Shown: positions 35,964-45,120, numbered from the stretch's first letter. The stretch is DNA of 64,000 nucleotides from Vibrio agarivorans (GCF_030409635.1 NZ_JAUFQF010000004.1:1770241-1834240); one strand, 5' to 3'. Notes: generated from the sequence alone by a model not told the origin. Made by a program: numbers and translations.

Positions 35964-37097
35964 CTACAGATCTTTATGCATTACGTCACCGATCTGAATG
36001 GCTCCAGCAAGATCAGGTTGATCAATACTCACCTCGGCTTCTTGTTCATAGACGCGGCTGACCGTTACCGTAATTCCACTTTGCGAGACCTGATTACGTG
36101 GCAGGCCGTGTTGGTCAATGAATGAGCTGGTATGCCATACATTCAATTTGTCGCCTTTCTCGACGCCGTGAATCCGCCCTAGGTCAATAGTGAGATTATT
36201 GCCAGATTTGCTAATGACTTGCGGCAATGTCATCTTGCATGAGAGCTCAGATTCCAAATCAAGCATAATATTGCGACTTAATCTCAGCATCATGTCGCCG
36301 TAGGTTGAAGCCCAAAATCGTGCGCTACGAGTATCAACCTGACTGGTTCGAGAGAAGGGCCACTTGGCAACCTCACGATAGTTTTGTTGATAAATCTCAT
36401 GGCCTGTCTTGCCGTCGTAGACTTGGATTTCTAGGGCAAACTGGCGATTGATAATGTCATCTTTAAACACTTTTTCATCGATAGTGGCGGTGAGGTCGGT
36501 AATTGCGCCCGCAATAATGTAATGTGCTCCGGTGTCTTGGGCGATCATTTTCGTGCGCTGTGGATAAACACGACCTATTTCATAGTTAGTTGTGCCGAGT
36601 GATACAAAGCTCAGAGACTCTTGCTCTAATTGGCGGCTGACTACTTCAGAGTAATCTCGGCCTAAGTTATACACTTGCCCCATGACGGCTTGCTGGGGGC
36701 TTGCGATATCAAAGTTGCCGACTAAGAACGTCTTTTTGTATTGGTCTGTACGGCAAGTACTTGCCGATGGGTAGATATCGATTTTTGCCTTTACTTGCAT
36801 GACGCCACCTCTGACCTTTTGAGTATCGATCAGGATGGTTCTGATTTCATGTCCGGTGAACTGGTACTCTTTACGGGCGCTTTCTAGGAAGGGCGTAATG
36901 TTGCTGATACTACCAATGTCCGCCCCTGCAAACCCAACAGCACGATAGATCGCATCTTCGAGTGCATGGATCCTTGCCACCTCTTCAGAAGAGACAACCG
37001 TTGCCGTGCCTGTGACTTCATACCACGCAGCAGAGGCGGGTAAAGTACAAGCAAATATGCAAAGGGTTGATATTACTTGTTTAAAAATCTTTTTCAT
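35964..37097 (-). CDS. flgT: Flagellar H-ring protein FlgT
   Basis: This 377-residue periplasmic protein builds the H-ring around the basal body of the sodium-driven polar flagellum and helps hold MotX/MotY. I prefer the ATG at 37097, which begins a signal peptide (MKKIFKQVISTLCIFACTLPASA); another ATG lies two codons upstream. The mature N-terminus WYEVTGTATVVSSEE and the segment AVGFAGADIGSISNITPFLE match Vibrio FlgT, and length equals that in V. cholerae. It is divergent from flgOP, as in other vibrios. Confidence 0.93.
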   Translation of the reverse strand: MKKIFKQVISTLCIFACTLPASAAWYEVTGTATVVSSEEVARIHALEDAIYRAVGFAGADIGSISNITPFLESARKEYQFTGHEIRTILIDTQKVRGGVMQVKAKIDIYPSASTCRTDQYKKTFLVGNFDIASPQQAVMGQVYNLGRDYSEVVSRQLEQESLSFVSLGTTNYEIGRVYPQRTKMIAQDTGAHYIIAGAITDLTATIDEKVFKDDIINRQFALEIQVYDGKTGHEIYQQNYREVAKWPFSRTSQVDTRSARFWASTYGDMMLRLSRNIMLDLESELSCKMTLPQVISKSGNNLTIDLGRIHGVEKGDKLNVWHTSSFIDQHGLPRNQVSQSGITVTVSRVYEQEAEVSIDQPDLAGAIQIGDVMHKDL

Positions 37098-37112
37098 GAC
37101 CATGTCTTATAT

Positions 37113-37128
37113 TGGTATGTAAATTGCT
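37113..37128 (+). promoter_or_regulatory. Sigma-54 promoter of flgOP
   Basis: TGGTATGTAAATTGCT has the GG-N10-GC spacing and near-consensus -24/-12 elements of RpoN promoters, about 108 bp before the flgO ATG. This fits RpoN/FlrC control of flgOP known from V. cholerae. Confidence 0.8.
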
Positions 37129-37235
37129 TTTGCTTATCAGAGTTCCTGAGCAGCGGCATTAACGTATCGAATCAGCGTTAGTAAAGCAAAGAGTGTTCCA
37201 GCTTTTCGCTCAGAAAAGAACAGGAGATGAGAGAG

Positions 37236-37871
37236 ATGAAAAAGTGGTTGACGCTAGTTCCCGTTGTTTTTTTAACAGCGTGTGCTTATGCGCCGATTTA
37301 TAATGGCAAAGAACCCTACAGTGGTTCTCAGTTTATGTTGATGGACAGTCCACGTCATACGCTTGATTATTTTATTGATAGCATGACCGAAGACTTGATG
37401 ATTTCAAACACCAGTGTGACGGCTCGCACGCCAGTTGCTGTGACCTCCTTTGTAGATCTACAAAACATGGACACTACCAACTGGTTAGGTAATTCTGTTT
37501 CAGAAGGATTTATCCATCAGTTTCAGCGCCGTGGGTTTAAGGTCGTGGATTACAAAACCACAGGTAATATTCAAGTCACGCAAGAAGGCGATTTTGCTTT
37601 TAGCCGCGATTGGAAGGACCTAACACACGAGCAAGAGGTGCAGTACGTATTGACAGGTACCATGCTTCGTCAAGAAGGTGGTGTGATCATTAACGCGCGT
37701 GTTGTGGGAATGCAATCGCGTGTTGTTGTGGCAACGGCTCAGGGCTTTTTGCCTGCCGATCGCATAGGTCGTGATCTTGATACTCTAAATTCTATTCGTA
37801 CCCAAGACGGTGTGTTAATTCGTTCTGATCCAACCATGACACAGCCTTATACTGTGACGTTGAGACCATAG
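37236..37871 (+). CDS. flgO: Flagellar outer-membrane H-ring protein FlgO
   Basis: This 211-residue lipoprotein has a lipobox (FLTAC) near residue 16. The ATG at 37236 is chosen because AGGAG directly abuts an ATG three codons upstream, leaving no room for that start, while it is well spaced for 37236. The mature domain, PVAVTSFVDLQNMDTTNWLG then VSEGFIHQFQRRGFKVVDYK, is the FlgO fold. FlgO forms part of the outer-membrane-associated ring of the sheathed polar flagellum. It is followed after 8 bp by flgP. Confidence 0.93.
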   Translation: MKKWLTLVPVVFLTACAYAPIYNGKEPYSGSQFMLMDSPRHTLDYFIDSMTEDLMISNTSVTARTPVAVTSFVDLQNMDTTNWLGNSVSEGFIHQFQRRGFKVVDYKTTGNIQVTQEGDFAFSRDWKDLTHEQEVQYVLTGTMLRQEGGVIINARVVGMQSRVVVATAQGFLPADRIGRDLDTLNSIRTQDGVLIRSDPTMTQPYTVTLRP

Positions 37872-37879
37872 GGGGAAGC

Positions 37880-38323
37880 ATGCGTAATATTGTCTTGATG
37901 GCCCTTTTAGGGGTAATGAGCTTTATGATGGTTGGCTGTCAGCCGCTGACACCAATGTATGACGATCGCTTTTTAACGGCGGTAGGGTACGCAAGTATCA
38001 GTGAGCAAACGGGCAAAAACCTTGAAGAGAAGCAAGTGCGTGCGATGCGCGCCTCAAAAATTGATGCTTATCGCGAACTTGCAGAGCAGGTCTACGGTAT
38101 GCGAGTTAGTGGGCGAGCTGATCTAACGGACCAAAGGCTAGGTACAGAAACCACCTCTGGAGCGGTTGATGGTGTAATTCGTGGTGCGGAAGTGGTACGC
38201 AGTTATAAAGTGGGTGATAGCTATGTCACTGAGCTGCGTCTTGATGTCGATAAAATGGAACGCTTACGTGATTATGGTGAAGTGCAACAAGTACCAGAAC
38301 GAAGACGACAAACCCTCTTCTAA
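37880..38323 (+). CDS. flgP: Flagellar outer-membrane lipoprotein FlgP
   Basis: This 147-residue lipoprotein has lipidated Cys20 (MMVGC). The mature part contains GYASISEQTGKNLEEKQVRAM and AYRELAEQVYGMRVSG, the LPP20-type domain of FlgP. In V. cholerae FlgP is required for motility and attachment and forms a basal disk or ring with FlgO and FlgT. It is co-transcribed with flgO from a sigma-54 promoter. Confidence 0.93.
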   Translation: MRNIVLMALLGVMSFMMVGCQPLTPMYDDRFLTAVGYASISEQTGKNLEEKQVRAMRASKIDAYRELAEQVYGMRVSGRADLTDQRLGTETTSGAVDGVIRGAEVVRSYKVGDSYVTELRLDVDKMERLRDYGEVQQVPERRRQTLF

Positions 38324-38351
38324 ACTCTAATTCTCTCTTATCTTGATACAA

Positions 38352-38378
38352 AAACGGCACTTCACGTGCCGTTTCTTG
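38352..38378. terminator. Bidirectional terminator between flgP and flgN
   Basis: AAACGGCAC and GTGCCGTTT form a 9-bp stem with a 5-base loop, placed between the two converging genes. Confidence 0.85.
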
Positions 38379-38394
38379 TATCAGTGAGCTAGCG

Positions 38395-38820
38395 TTATGC
38401 TTTCAAGCTTGTGCCAAGGGTAGATAGGGTGTGGGTATGGCCATCGGCATTATAAGTCATGCCGATTTTACCCTGGCTCTGCTGCATCAAGTTATTCAAA
38501 CGGTTATAGCTCAATTGCGCTCTATCAAGCGCCTCGCCATTAAGGGTGTTCTCTTTCTGGCATACTTCAATAGTGTGATTGATCTGCTCGACTAAGCTTG
38601 TAAGGTTTCCATCTTGTTTAAGCTCGTCGACATTGGGGTGCTGCCCAATGCGCTGATCAGTCGTTTGAATTTGCTCAATGAGTGTTAATTTGTCTTTTGC
38701 TAGTTTTTCTATGTCAATGGTCGAACGCGATGCAATCGCCGCTCTCTCTTCGATGAGGAGAGCGTTCAGGTCTTGAGCGTTTTTTAGTTGAAATTCAACC
38801 AGACTAAGCAAAGCAGCCAT
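38395..38820 (-). CDS. flgN: Flagellar export chaperone FlgN
   Basis: This 141-residue, mostly helical protein binds FlgK and FlgL (both encoded in this window) in the cytoplasm before export. The N-terminal LVEFQLKNAQDLNALLIEERAAI and a coiled coil through about residue 110 are typical. It follows flgM by 35 bp, the normal flgMN pair. Confidence 0.88.
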   Translation of the reverse strand: MAALLSLVEFQLKNAQDLNALLIEERAAIASRSTIDIEKLAKDKLTLIEQIQTTDQRIGQHPNVDELKQDGNLTSLVEQINHTIEVCQKENTLNGEALDRAQLSYNRLNNLMQQSQGKIGMTYNADGHTHTLSTLGTSLKA

Positions 38821-38855
38821 AGATTATCGTAAACGGTTTAAAGCAACAGAGTCGC

Positions 38856-39167
38856 TTAGAAACCGCCTAGCTCCTGCTCAAATTTCATCATATTGTCAGC
38901 TAACTTCTCAGCATCGACCGAGTATGAGCCGTTAGCGATCGCTTCTTTAATAGCAGCAACTTTTGCACTATCAAAGCTTGGTGATTGCGCCATGTTTGAG
39001 TGCATCGCACCAATGTCCTTACTTTGCTGACTGAGAGACACAGAGTCTTGTGCAGTCTGGCTAGTGCCAGTGCTCTCTGTTGATTGTGAAGACGAATCAG
39101 AACGTTGTGCGCCACGCGTTGTGGTCGTCATAGTCTGACCCGTACGAATATTATCGATACCTGCCAT
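38856..39167 (-). CDS. flgM: Anti-sigma-28 factor FlgM
   Basis: This 103-residue protein holds FliA inactive until hook completion, when it is exported. The N-terminal half is Ser/Thr/Gln-rich and disordered, as expected for export. The C-terminal SFDSAKVAAIKEAIANGSYSV and ADNMMKFEQEL is the FliA-binding domain. A FliA-type promoter lies 40 bp upstream, giving feedback control, and flgN follows. Confidence 0.93.
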   Translation of the reverse strand: MAGIDNIRTGQTMTTTTRGAQRSDSSSQSTESTGTSQTAQDSVSLSQQSKDIGAMHSNMAQSPSFDSAKVAAIKEAIANGSYSVDAEKLADNMMKFEQELGGF

Positions 39168-39207
39168 ATCAAAGCCTTATCTTAGATGGAAACCTGTGTA
39201 CCCTTGA

Positions 39208-39234
39208 TATCGACGTTAAGCCACGAAACTTTAG
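39208..39234 (-). promoter_or_regulatory. FliA (sigma-28) promoter of flgMN
   Basis: On the minus strand a -35 TAAAGTTT and a -10 GTCGATAT are separated by 11 bp, a close match to the consensus TAAAGTTT-N11-GCCGATAA. It lies 41 bp upstream of the flgM ATG, matching class IV expression. Confidence 0.88.
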
Positions 39235-39312
39235 TGTTTTTTTCAGCTTTTTCTGATCAAGGTGTGCGACACTCTCTGCCTCATGTCAGCAACTCTATAT
39301 CGTCAGCAACGA

Positions 39313-40014
39313 TTAAAACTGTACTGAAACTTCACCAATACCCGATACACTCGCATCAATTATACGATTGGATTTGTTATTTTTCACCCTGATTTGCTCT
39401 CCTATCGAGCCATCTGATAGCGCAGTACCCTTAGTAGAGATTGTCATACCGTTGCGCTCCGCTTTGATCATGACCTCTTCATTGCGACAAACCACACAGA
39501 CATCGCCACGTTCTATTGTGCTTCCGGCACGAATTGAGCGTTTAACCTTTGAGCCTACAACTTGGTCGATATCAGTAAAACCTTGACGGCGCGACCGATT
39601 CACATCGATGTAAGATACGGTCACATCTGCTGCGGTTATCAAGTGACCTCGAGCAAGCGAGGTGAGGGCGGTGACTTGTGGGCCCGTCGTGATGATTCTG
39701 ACTGGAACGTAGATGCGCCATGCGTCTTCAGGACACTCTACGAGAACCGTCATGTTACTGGTTGAGCGGGTATTCGACGATGAAGCGACCAAACCGGTAT
39801 AACAATCGGTAGCAAAGACTCTTGAGTCAATATTGCCGGCACGCGCCTCTATATCGCCAGCCTCAGGTGGGATTACTCGGTCCAAAACAAACTCTTCCGC
39901 GGTCGCTTTGATTGCGTCAATTTGCTCCGGTGTCGCCGCTTGAGAAAAAAAGCTAAAGAAAGAAACAAAAAGACCGATAAAAATGTAAATACTATTAACT
40001 GATTTTCTACACAT
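39313..40014 (-). CDS. flgA: P-ring assembly chaperone FlgA
   Basis: I start this at 40014, giving 233 residues, because it opens a good signal peptide (MCRKSVNSIYIFIGLFVSFFSFFSQA); an ATG at 40065 would add 17 residues. The mature protein has an N-terminal region and a C-terminal SAF domain (LTSLARGHLITAADVTVSYIDV through the VSVQF end). FlgA aids assembly of FlgI (encoded at 47.7 kb) into the periplasmic P-ring. It is divergent from cheV. Confidence 0.92.
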   Translation of the reverse strand: MCRKSVNSIYIFIGLFVSFFSFFSQAATPEQIDAIKATAEEFVLDRVIPPEAGDIEARAGNIDSRVFATDCYTGLVASSSNTRSTSNMTVLVECPEDAWRIYVPVRIITTGPQVTALTSLARGHLITAADVTVSYIDVNRSRRQGFTDIDQVVGSKVKRSIRAGSTIERGDVCVVCRNEEVMIKAERNGMTISTKGTALSDGSIGEQIRVKNNKSNRIIDASVSGIGEVSVQF

Positions 40015-40130
40015 AAATATGGTACTGGCACGTCGATATGAATAGAATATACCATTCTGCTTCATAAGGTTCGATCCTAGCTTGCAGTATAAAACCATAT
40101 TTCGTGTGATTTTGAGATGGAGAAGAGCTT

Positions 40131-41057
40131 ATGACCGGCGTTTTGGATACGGTTAACCAGCGCACGCAACTTGTTGGGCAGAACCGCCTAGAACTTTTAA
40201 CGTTCCGATTAATGGGGCGCCAGCGCTACGGCATTAACGTATTTAAGGTAAAAGAAGTTCTTCAGTGTCCGAAACTGACGTCTATGCCCAACCTTAATCC
40301 TTTGGTTAAGGGAATTGCACATATTCGTGGACAAACAATTTCGGTGATCGACCTTAGCCTCGCTATTGGTGGTCGCCCAACAACAGATATTGATAAATGC
40401 TTTATTGTTATTTCTGAGTTTAACCGTACGATTCAAGGTTTCCTTGTCTCGTCAGTTGAGCGCATTATCAACATGCACTGGGAGGCGATTTTGCCGCCGC
40501 CAGATGGCGCAGGTAAAGGAAACTATCTCACGGCAGTGACCAATATCGATAATGAACTGGTTGAAATTCTTGATGTTGAGAAGATTCTTGCCGAGATCGC
40601 ACCAATCGATGAGTCAATGGACTCGTCAATCGGTGAAGAGATTGCCCAAGCTGAAACAGAAAAAGAGATTGTTCGCCGTATTCTTATTGCCGATGACTCA
40701 ACCGTAGCGCGTAAGCAGGTTCAACGTGCTATTGAGTCGATTGGTTTTGAGGTTGTGGCAGCGAAAGACGGTAAAGAAGCCTACCGCATGCTGCTTGAAA
40801 TGGCAGAGAAAGGCAAAATCAGTGACCAGATCTCTCTTGTCATTTCAGATATTGAGATGCCAGAGATGGATGGTTACACACTCACGGCAGAAATTCGCCG
40901 AAATGCAGACTTAAAAGATCTCTATGTAATCCTTCACTCATCGTTGAGTGGGGTATTTAACCAAGCTATGGTTGAGCGAGTGGGAGCAAACTCTTTCATT
41001 GCGAAGTTTAACCCTGATGAGCTAGGAAATGCAGTGAAATCAGCACTGACAGTTTAA
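40131..41057 (+). CDS. cheV: Chemotaxis protein CheV (CheW-receiver fusion)
   Basis: This 308-residue cytoplasmic protein couples chemoreceptors to CheA and adapts the signal by phosphorylation. The CheW-like domain spans about 15-155. The receiver domain spans about 183-305, with acidic DD at 188-189 (LIADDST), phospho-acceptor Asp240 (VISDIEMPEMDG) and the conserved Lys in FIAKFNP. cheR follows 9 bp later, the usual Vibrio order before flgB. Confidence 0.96.
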   Translation: MTGVLDTVNQRTQLVGQNRLELLTFRLMGRQRYGINVFKVKEVLQCPKLTSMPNLNPLVKGIAHIRGQTISVIDLSLAIGGRPTTDIDKCFIVISEFNRTIQGFLVSSVERIINMHWEAILPPPDGAGKGNYLTAVTNIDNELVEILDVEKILAEIAPIDESMDSSIGEEIAQAETEKEIVRRILIADDSTVARKQVQRAIESIGFEVVAAKDGKEAYRMLLEMAEKGKISDQISLVISDIEMPEMDGYTLTAEIRRNADLKDLYVILHSSLSGVFNQAMVERVGANSFIAKFNPDELGNAVKSALTV

Positions 41058-41066
41058 GAGCTAATA

Positions 41067-41894
41067 ATGACAACAATTACCATTGGCGAGCAGGAATATA
41101 AAGAGTTCTGCCGCTTTTTAGAGGCGCAGTGCGGCATTGTCCTTGGTGACAGTAAGCAGTATCTAGTAAGAAGTCGCTTGAGCCCCCTAGTGGCAAAGTT
41201 CAAGCTCAATTCATTGTCCGATCTGTTGCGTGACGTTATTAGCGGTCGAAATCGTGAACTTCGTTTAGCAGCCGTTGACGCAATGACAACCAATGAAACC
41301 TTGTGGTTTAGAGATAGTTACCCCTATACCGTGCTAGGTGAAAAGCTGCTCCCTGAGTTGGCTGCCAATAAACGACCAATTAAAATTTGGTCATCGGCGA
41401 GTTCGTCAGGTCAAGAGCCTTATTCGATGGCAATGACGATTTTGGAAACTCAGCAGCGTAAGCCGGGCTTGTTGCCGAGTGTATCAATCACGGCAACCGA
41501 TATCTCAAGCAGTATGTTGGATATCTGTAAGTCTGGGGTATACGACAACCTGGCTCTTGGTCGTGGTCTATCACCAGAGCGTCGTCGTACCTTCTTCCAA
41601 GATGCGGGAGACGGTAAGATGAAAATCAATGATAACGTTAAGCGACTGGTGTCTTTCCGCCCACAGAACTTAACGGAAAGCTACGCACTATTGGGTAAGT
41701 TTGACATTATCTTCTGCCGTAACGTTCTGATTTACTTCTCTCCAGAGATGAAATCCAAAGTACTGAACCAAATGGCAAACAGTTTGAACCCAGGTGGCTA
41801 TTTGTTGCTTGGAGCATCTGAGTCACTGACTGGGCTGACGGACCGCTTTGAAATGGTACGATGCAATCCAGGTATCATCTACAAGCTGAAATAA
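41067..41894 (+). CDS. cheR: Chemotaxis protein methyltransferase CheR
   Basis: This 275-residue enzyme methylates glutamates of chemoreceptors using SAM. The N-terminal helical domain (about 1-80) includes NETLWFRDSYPY. The SAM site is IWSSASSSGQEPYSMAM (about 111-127), and further class features are ATDISSSML and FDIIFCRNVLIYF. It is probably co-transcribed with cheV and ends at a clear terminator. Confidence 0.96.
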   Translation: MTTITIGEQEYKEFCRFLEAQCGIVLGDSKQYLVRSRLSPLVAKFKLNSLSDLLRDVISGRNRELRLAAVDAMTTNETLWFRDSYPYTVLGEKLLPELAANKRPIKIWSSASSSGQEPYSMAMTILETQQRKPGLLPSVSITATDISSSMLDICKSGVYDNLALGRGLSPERRRTFFQDAGDGKMKINDNVKRLVSFRPQNLTESYALLGKFDIIFCRNVLIYFSPEMKSKVLNQMANSLNPGGYLLLGASESLTGLTDRFEMVRCNPGIIYKLK

Positions 41895-41933
41895 CCTAAA
41901 GTCTTACCTTAAAAAGGAAACGCTTTTTTGCAA

Positions 41934-41960
41934 AGGTCGAGTTGTTACTCGGCCTTTTTT
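41934..41960 (+). terminator. Terminator after cheR
   Basis: AGGTCGAGT pairs with ACTCGGCCT (one G-U pair) around TGTT, followed by TTTTT. It separates cheVR from flgB. Confidence 0.88.
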
Positions 41961-42034
41961 GTGTGCGCACGATACACTCCTTTTGAAAACTGCCACTTTA
42001 CGCCGACTGCTTATATACTTGAAGGAGCAGTCTT

Positions 42035-42090
42035 GTTCCAACGAACGTTAATGTCGTTACTGACATTCCAGCGTTAACGATTGTTGGAAC
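42035..42090. repeat. Long dyad just upstream of the flgB sigma-54 promoter
   Basis: The arm at 42035-42051 (GTTCCAACGAACGTTAA) is complementary to 42074-42090 (TTAACGATTGTTGGAAC) with two mismatches, and the arms are 22 bp apart. The right arm overlaps the -24 element. It could bind a dimeric regulator such as FlrC. Confidence 0.75.
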
Positions 42091-42100
42091 GGAAATTGCT
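42085..42100 (+). promoter_or_regulatory. Sigma-54 promoter of the flgB operon
   Basis: TGGAACGGAAATTGCT has GG and GC separated by 10 bp, matching the RpoN consensus, about 98 bp before the flgB ATG. Confidence 0.85.
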
Positions 42101-42197
42101 GTAACTACGAGGGATAATAAAGCACCTATTCTATTTTGGTATGGATATTGCTTTATTATCGGTACTGGCGGTCATTTATTACGAATACGGGGACGAC

Positions 42198-42593
42198 ATG
42201 GCTATTTCTTTCAACAATGCTCTGGGTATCCACCAACACACGGTGGGTGTACGTGAGCGCAATGCAGAGGTGATCTCTACCAATATTGCGCAATCAAACA
42301 CACCCGGCTTTAAGTCGAGAGGAATGGACTTTGACCGAGCGTTGAAGGCGGCAACATCAGGGGCAAGCTTTGGGCTTAACCGTACTGATGGTCGGCATAT
42401 CTCTGCCTCTACTCGTGTGACAGGGGAAATGAAGTACCGCACTCCGACCCAACCGGATACAGGTGACGGCAATACGGTAGATGTTGATTTGGAGCGTAAC
42501 TTGTTTATGCAAAACCAACTGCGTCATCAAGCCTCACTCGATTTTTTGGGTAGCAAGTTCAAAAATTTAACCAAGGCAATTAAAGGGGAGTAA
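42198..42593 (+). CDS. flgB: Flagellar proximal rod protein FlgB
   Basis: The ATG at 42198 gives 131 residues, the normal FlgB length; the longer frame from 42141 runs into the promoter leader. FlgB forms the first part of the rod in the periplasm. The rod-family signature ISTNIAQSNTPGFKSRGMDF is at about residues 25-44. It heads the flgBCDE operon behind a sigma-54 promoter. Confidence 0.95.
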   Translation: MAISFNNALGIHQHTVGVRERNAEVISTNIAQSNTPGFKSRGMDFDRALKAATSGASFGLNRTDGRHISASTRVTGEMKYRTPTQPDTGDGNTVDVDLERNLFMQNQLRHQASLDFLGSKFKNLTKAIKGE

Positions 42594-42597
42594 TTAG

Positions 42598-43014
42598 ATG
42601 AGTTTATTCAATGTATTCAATGTGACAGGTTCCGCAATGAGTGCTGAGTCTGTTCGTCTAAACACGACCTCAAGTAACTTGGCAAATGCAGACAGCATCA
42701 GCAGTTCAGCAAAAGAGACCTATAAGGCTCGTCATGCTGTCTTCGGTGCAGAATTGAACAAGGCGCGTTACAACCGCGATCACAACGTCCCTGTTAAGGT
42801 GTTGGGTATTGTGGAGAGTGATAAGCCGTTGAATGCGGAGTACAACCCTGATCATCCATTAGCAAACGAAGAGGGTTATATCTATAAGCCGAACGTTAAT
42901 GTCATGGAAGAGATGGCGAATATGATTTCAGCGTCACGTTCATATCAAACGAACGTTCAAGTCGCTGATGCCAGTAAACAAATGCTGCTGCGAACGCTGC
43001 AGATGGGTCAATAA
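42598..43014 (+). CDS. flgC: Flagellar proximal rod protein FlgC
   Basis: This 138-residue rod protein has the SVRLNTTSSNLANADSISSS signature near its N-terminus and the C-terminal rod motif MISASRSYQTNVQVADASKQM. It starts 4 bp after flgB. Confidence 0.96.
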   Translation: MSLFNVFNVTGSAMSAESVRLNTTSSNLANADSISSSAKETYKARHAVFGAELNKARYNRDHNVPVKVLGIVESDKPLNAEYNPDHPLANEEGYIYKPNVNVMEEMANMISASRSYQTNVQVADASKQMLLRTLQMGQ

Positions 43015-43027
43015 TAGGAGATAGCGT

Positions 43028-43738
43028 ATGGCCGGAATCAATAATCTTGGTGGTCAAAGTGGCTTGTCCTATGTTGACCAGCTAAAAGCCCTGCAAGAGG
43101 ACAAAAAGCCAGATGAAACCACAGGTAAACAGGACTTAAAGCAAGAAGATTTCTTGTCCCTGCTTACTAAACAGCTGGCACAGCAGGATCCTTTTAAGCC
43201 GGTCAGCAACGACCAGATGATCGCACAGATGGCATCATTTGCGACGGTTGACGGTATTGGTCAAATGAACACTCAGTTTGAAACACTGAACACTTCAATG
43301 ACCTCAAACCAAGCACTGCAAGCCTCAACGCTTGTAGGTCGTGACGTTCTTGTGCCTGGCGCAGCCGGGGTGAAACAAGAAGATGCGGGTATGGCGGCCA
43401 TGGTGAAGCTTCCTCAAGCAATGGATGGGTTGTTCGTTCGTATTGAAAACGAAATGGGCCAACTTGTTAGTACGTTTGAAGTGGGGGCACAACCTGCCGG
43501 TGATAGCCGCGTTGAATGGGACGGCAATGATGATAACGGTAACCCATTGCCTGGCGGCAAATACAGAGTGAGAGCTACTGGTTTGGTCGATGGTGAGAAC
43601 CGCGAATTTGAAGTTTCAACTTATGCAAACGTCAATAGCGTACTTCTTGGTAAGGGTGATGGAAACGTACTGCTCAATCTGGCTGGCTTTGAGTCGCCAG
43701 TTCGACTAGCTGAAGTACTTGAAGTTGGCAATGCGTAA
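43028..43738 (+). CDS. flgD: Hook capping protein FlgD
   Basis: This 236-residue scaffold guides hook polymerisation and is then replaced by FlgK. The N-terminal LKQEDFLSLLTKQLAQQDPF near 38-57 is the export and capping region, and WDGNDDNGNPLPGGKYRV near 157-174 is the FlgD Ig-like signature. It lies between flgC and flgE as expected. Confidence 0.96.
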   Translation: MAGINNLGGQSGLSYVDQLKALQEDKKPDETTGKQDLKQEDFLSLLTKQLAQQDPFKPVSNDQMIAQMASFATVDGIGQMNTQFETLNTSMTSNQALQASTLVGRDVLVPGAAGVKQEDAGMAAMVKLPQAMDGLFVRIENEMGQLVSTFEVGAQPAGDSRVEWDGNDDNGNPLPGGKYRVRATGLVDGENREFEVSTYANVNSVLLGKGDGNVLLNLAGFESPVRLAEVLEVGNA

Positions 43739-43768
43739 TTGCGCTAGCTAGATAGGAGAATTTTTGGA

Positions 43769-45067
43769 ATGTCATACGTAGCTTTGAGCGGTTTATCGGC
43801 TGCTCAGTTAGATCTAAACACAACCAGTAACAACATTGCGAACGCCAACACATTTGGCTTTAAAGAGTCTCGTGCGGAGTTTGGCGATGTGTATTCAACA
43901 TCGTTGTTTACTAATGCGAAAACAACCCCGGGCCAAGGTGCTCAGGCTCAAAAAGTGGCACAGCAGTTCCACGAGGGCTCAAGTATCTATACCAATAACC
44001 CGCTGGATCTTCGTATCCAAGGTACGGGTTTCTTCGCAGTTGCCAAAGAGAAGTTTATTCCTCAACAGAATGAGCTGACACGTAACGGTGCTTTTCATAT
44101 CAACAAAGACAACTACATTGTCAGTTCAAACGATGAGTTCCTTTTGGGTTATGAAGTGAATCGCGATACGGGTGAAGTTTTATCTTATGAGCCAGGTCCG
44201 CTGAATATTCCGCCAGAGTTTGGCAAACCGAAGATGAGTTCAAACCTTGAAGTGGGTGTTAACCTTCCTGCGAACGCAGAGACGAAGAACCCATTGATGT
44301 TTGATCACACCGATCCTGATACGTACAACCGTGCGACCTCATCGACGATTTACGACTCGATGGGCCAAGCATACAAAATGACCACGTATTACCTTAAAGA
44401 CCAAAATGCGCCGAATACTTGGCAGAAGTACTATACCGTGACGGATTCTGCTGGTGAAAAGCCAGTAGACATTCAAAATGGTAATGCTGCTACGCCAGGT
44501 GGTCATGTTGGTCACACCATGACCTTCAACAATGATGGTACTCTCAATTCCATCAATGGTGGCAATCCAGTCATTACAGAAACACTGGGTGCGGCTGGGG
44601 TTGATTTGAATGGTGCTGATCCGGCACAAACGTTGAACTTCAACTTAGAAGAGTCGACTCAGTTTGCCGCGCCTTTTGAAATCACTAAGATGACGGACGA
44701 TGGTGCGACAACAGGCTTCCTGACTAAGATTGACTTTGACGAATACGGCAGTGTTCTTGCGACTTACTCTAATGGTGAGAACGTCACTCTTGGCCGCGTG
44801 GCGATGGTGCGAGTACCGAATGAGCAAGGTCTTGATAAGAAGGGTGGTACTCAATGGGATTCAACTCAGTTCTCTGGTGACAAGATTTGGGGTGAATCTA
44901 ACAAAGGTTCATTTGGTAGTATCAGCAACGGTACGCTTGAGCAGTCTAACATCGACATGACGCAAGAGCTGGTGGATTTGATTTCTGCACAGCGCAACTT
45001 CCAAGCGAACTCACGTTCACTTGAAGTGCACAATCAGCTACAGCAGAACATCCTACAAATCCGCTAA
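43769..45067 (+). CDS. flgE: Flagellar hook protein FlgE
   Basis: This 432-residue protein polymerises into the hook. The N-terminal SYVALSGLSAAQLDLNTTSN followed by ANANTFGFKESRAEF is the rod/hook signature. The C-terminal IDMTQELVDLISAQRNFQAN is the matching helix. The middle carries the variable surface domains. It ends the first transcription unit; a strong hairpin follows. Confidence 0.96.
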   Translation: MSYVALSGLSAAQLDLNTTSNNIANANTFGFKESRAEFGDVYSTSLFTNAKTTPGQGAQAQKVAQQFHEGSSIYTNNPLDLRIQGTGFFAVAKEKFIPQQNELTRNGAFHINKDNYIVSSNDEFLLGYEVNRDTGEVLSYEPGPLNIPPEFGKPKMSSNLEVGVNLPANAETKNPLMFDHTDPDTYNRATSSTIYDSMGQAYKMTTYYLKDQNAPNTWQKYYTVTDSAGEKPVDIQNGNAATPGGHVGHTMTFNNDGTLNSINGGNPVITETLGAAGVDLNGADPAQTLNFNLEESTQFAAPFEITKMTDDGATTGFLTKIDFDEYGSVLATYSNGENVTLGRVAMVRVPNEQGLDKKGGTQWDSTQFSGDKIWGESNKGSFGSISNGTLEQSNIDMTQELVDLISAQRNFQANSRSLEVHNQLQQNILQIR

Positions 45068-45120
45068 TCGTCTCTTTGGATTAAGGTAAGATTTTTACCT
45101 GAATCGTGCGATGATCTGAA

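Noticed and set aside
40023..40040. Sigma-54 promoter before cheV (TGGCACG at 40026)
   Set aside because: The -24 part is good, but no GC occurs at the required 10-bp distance.
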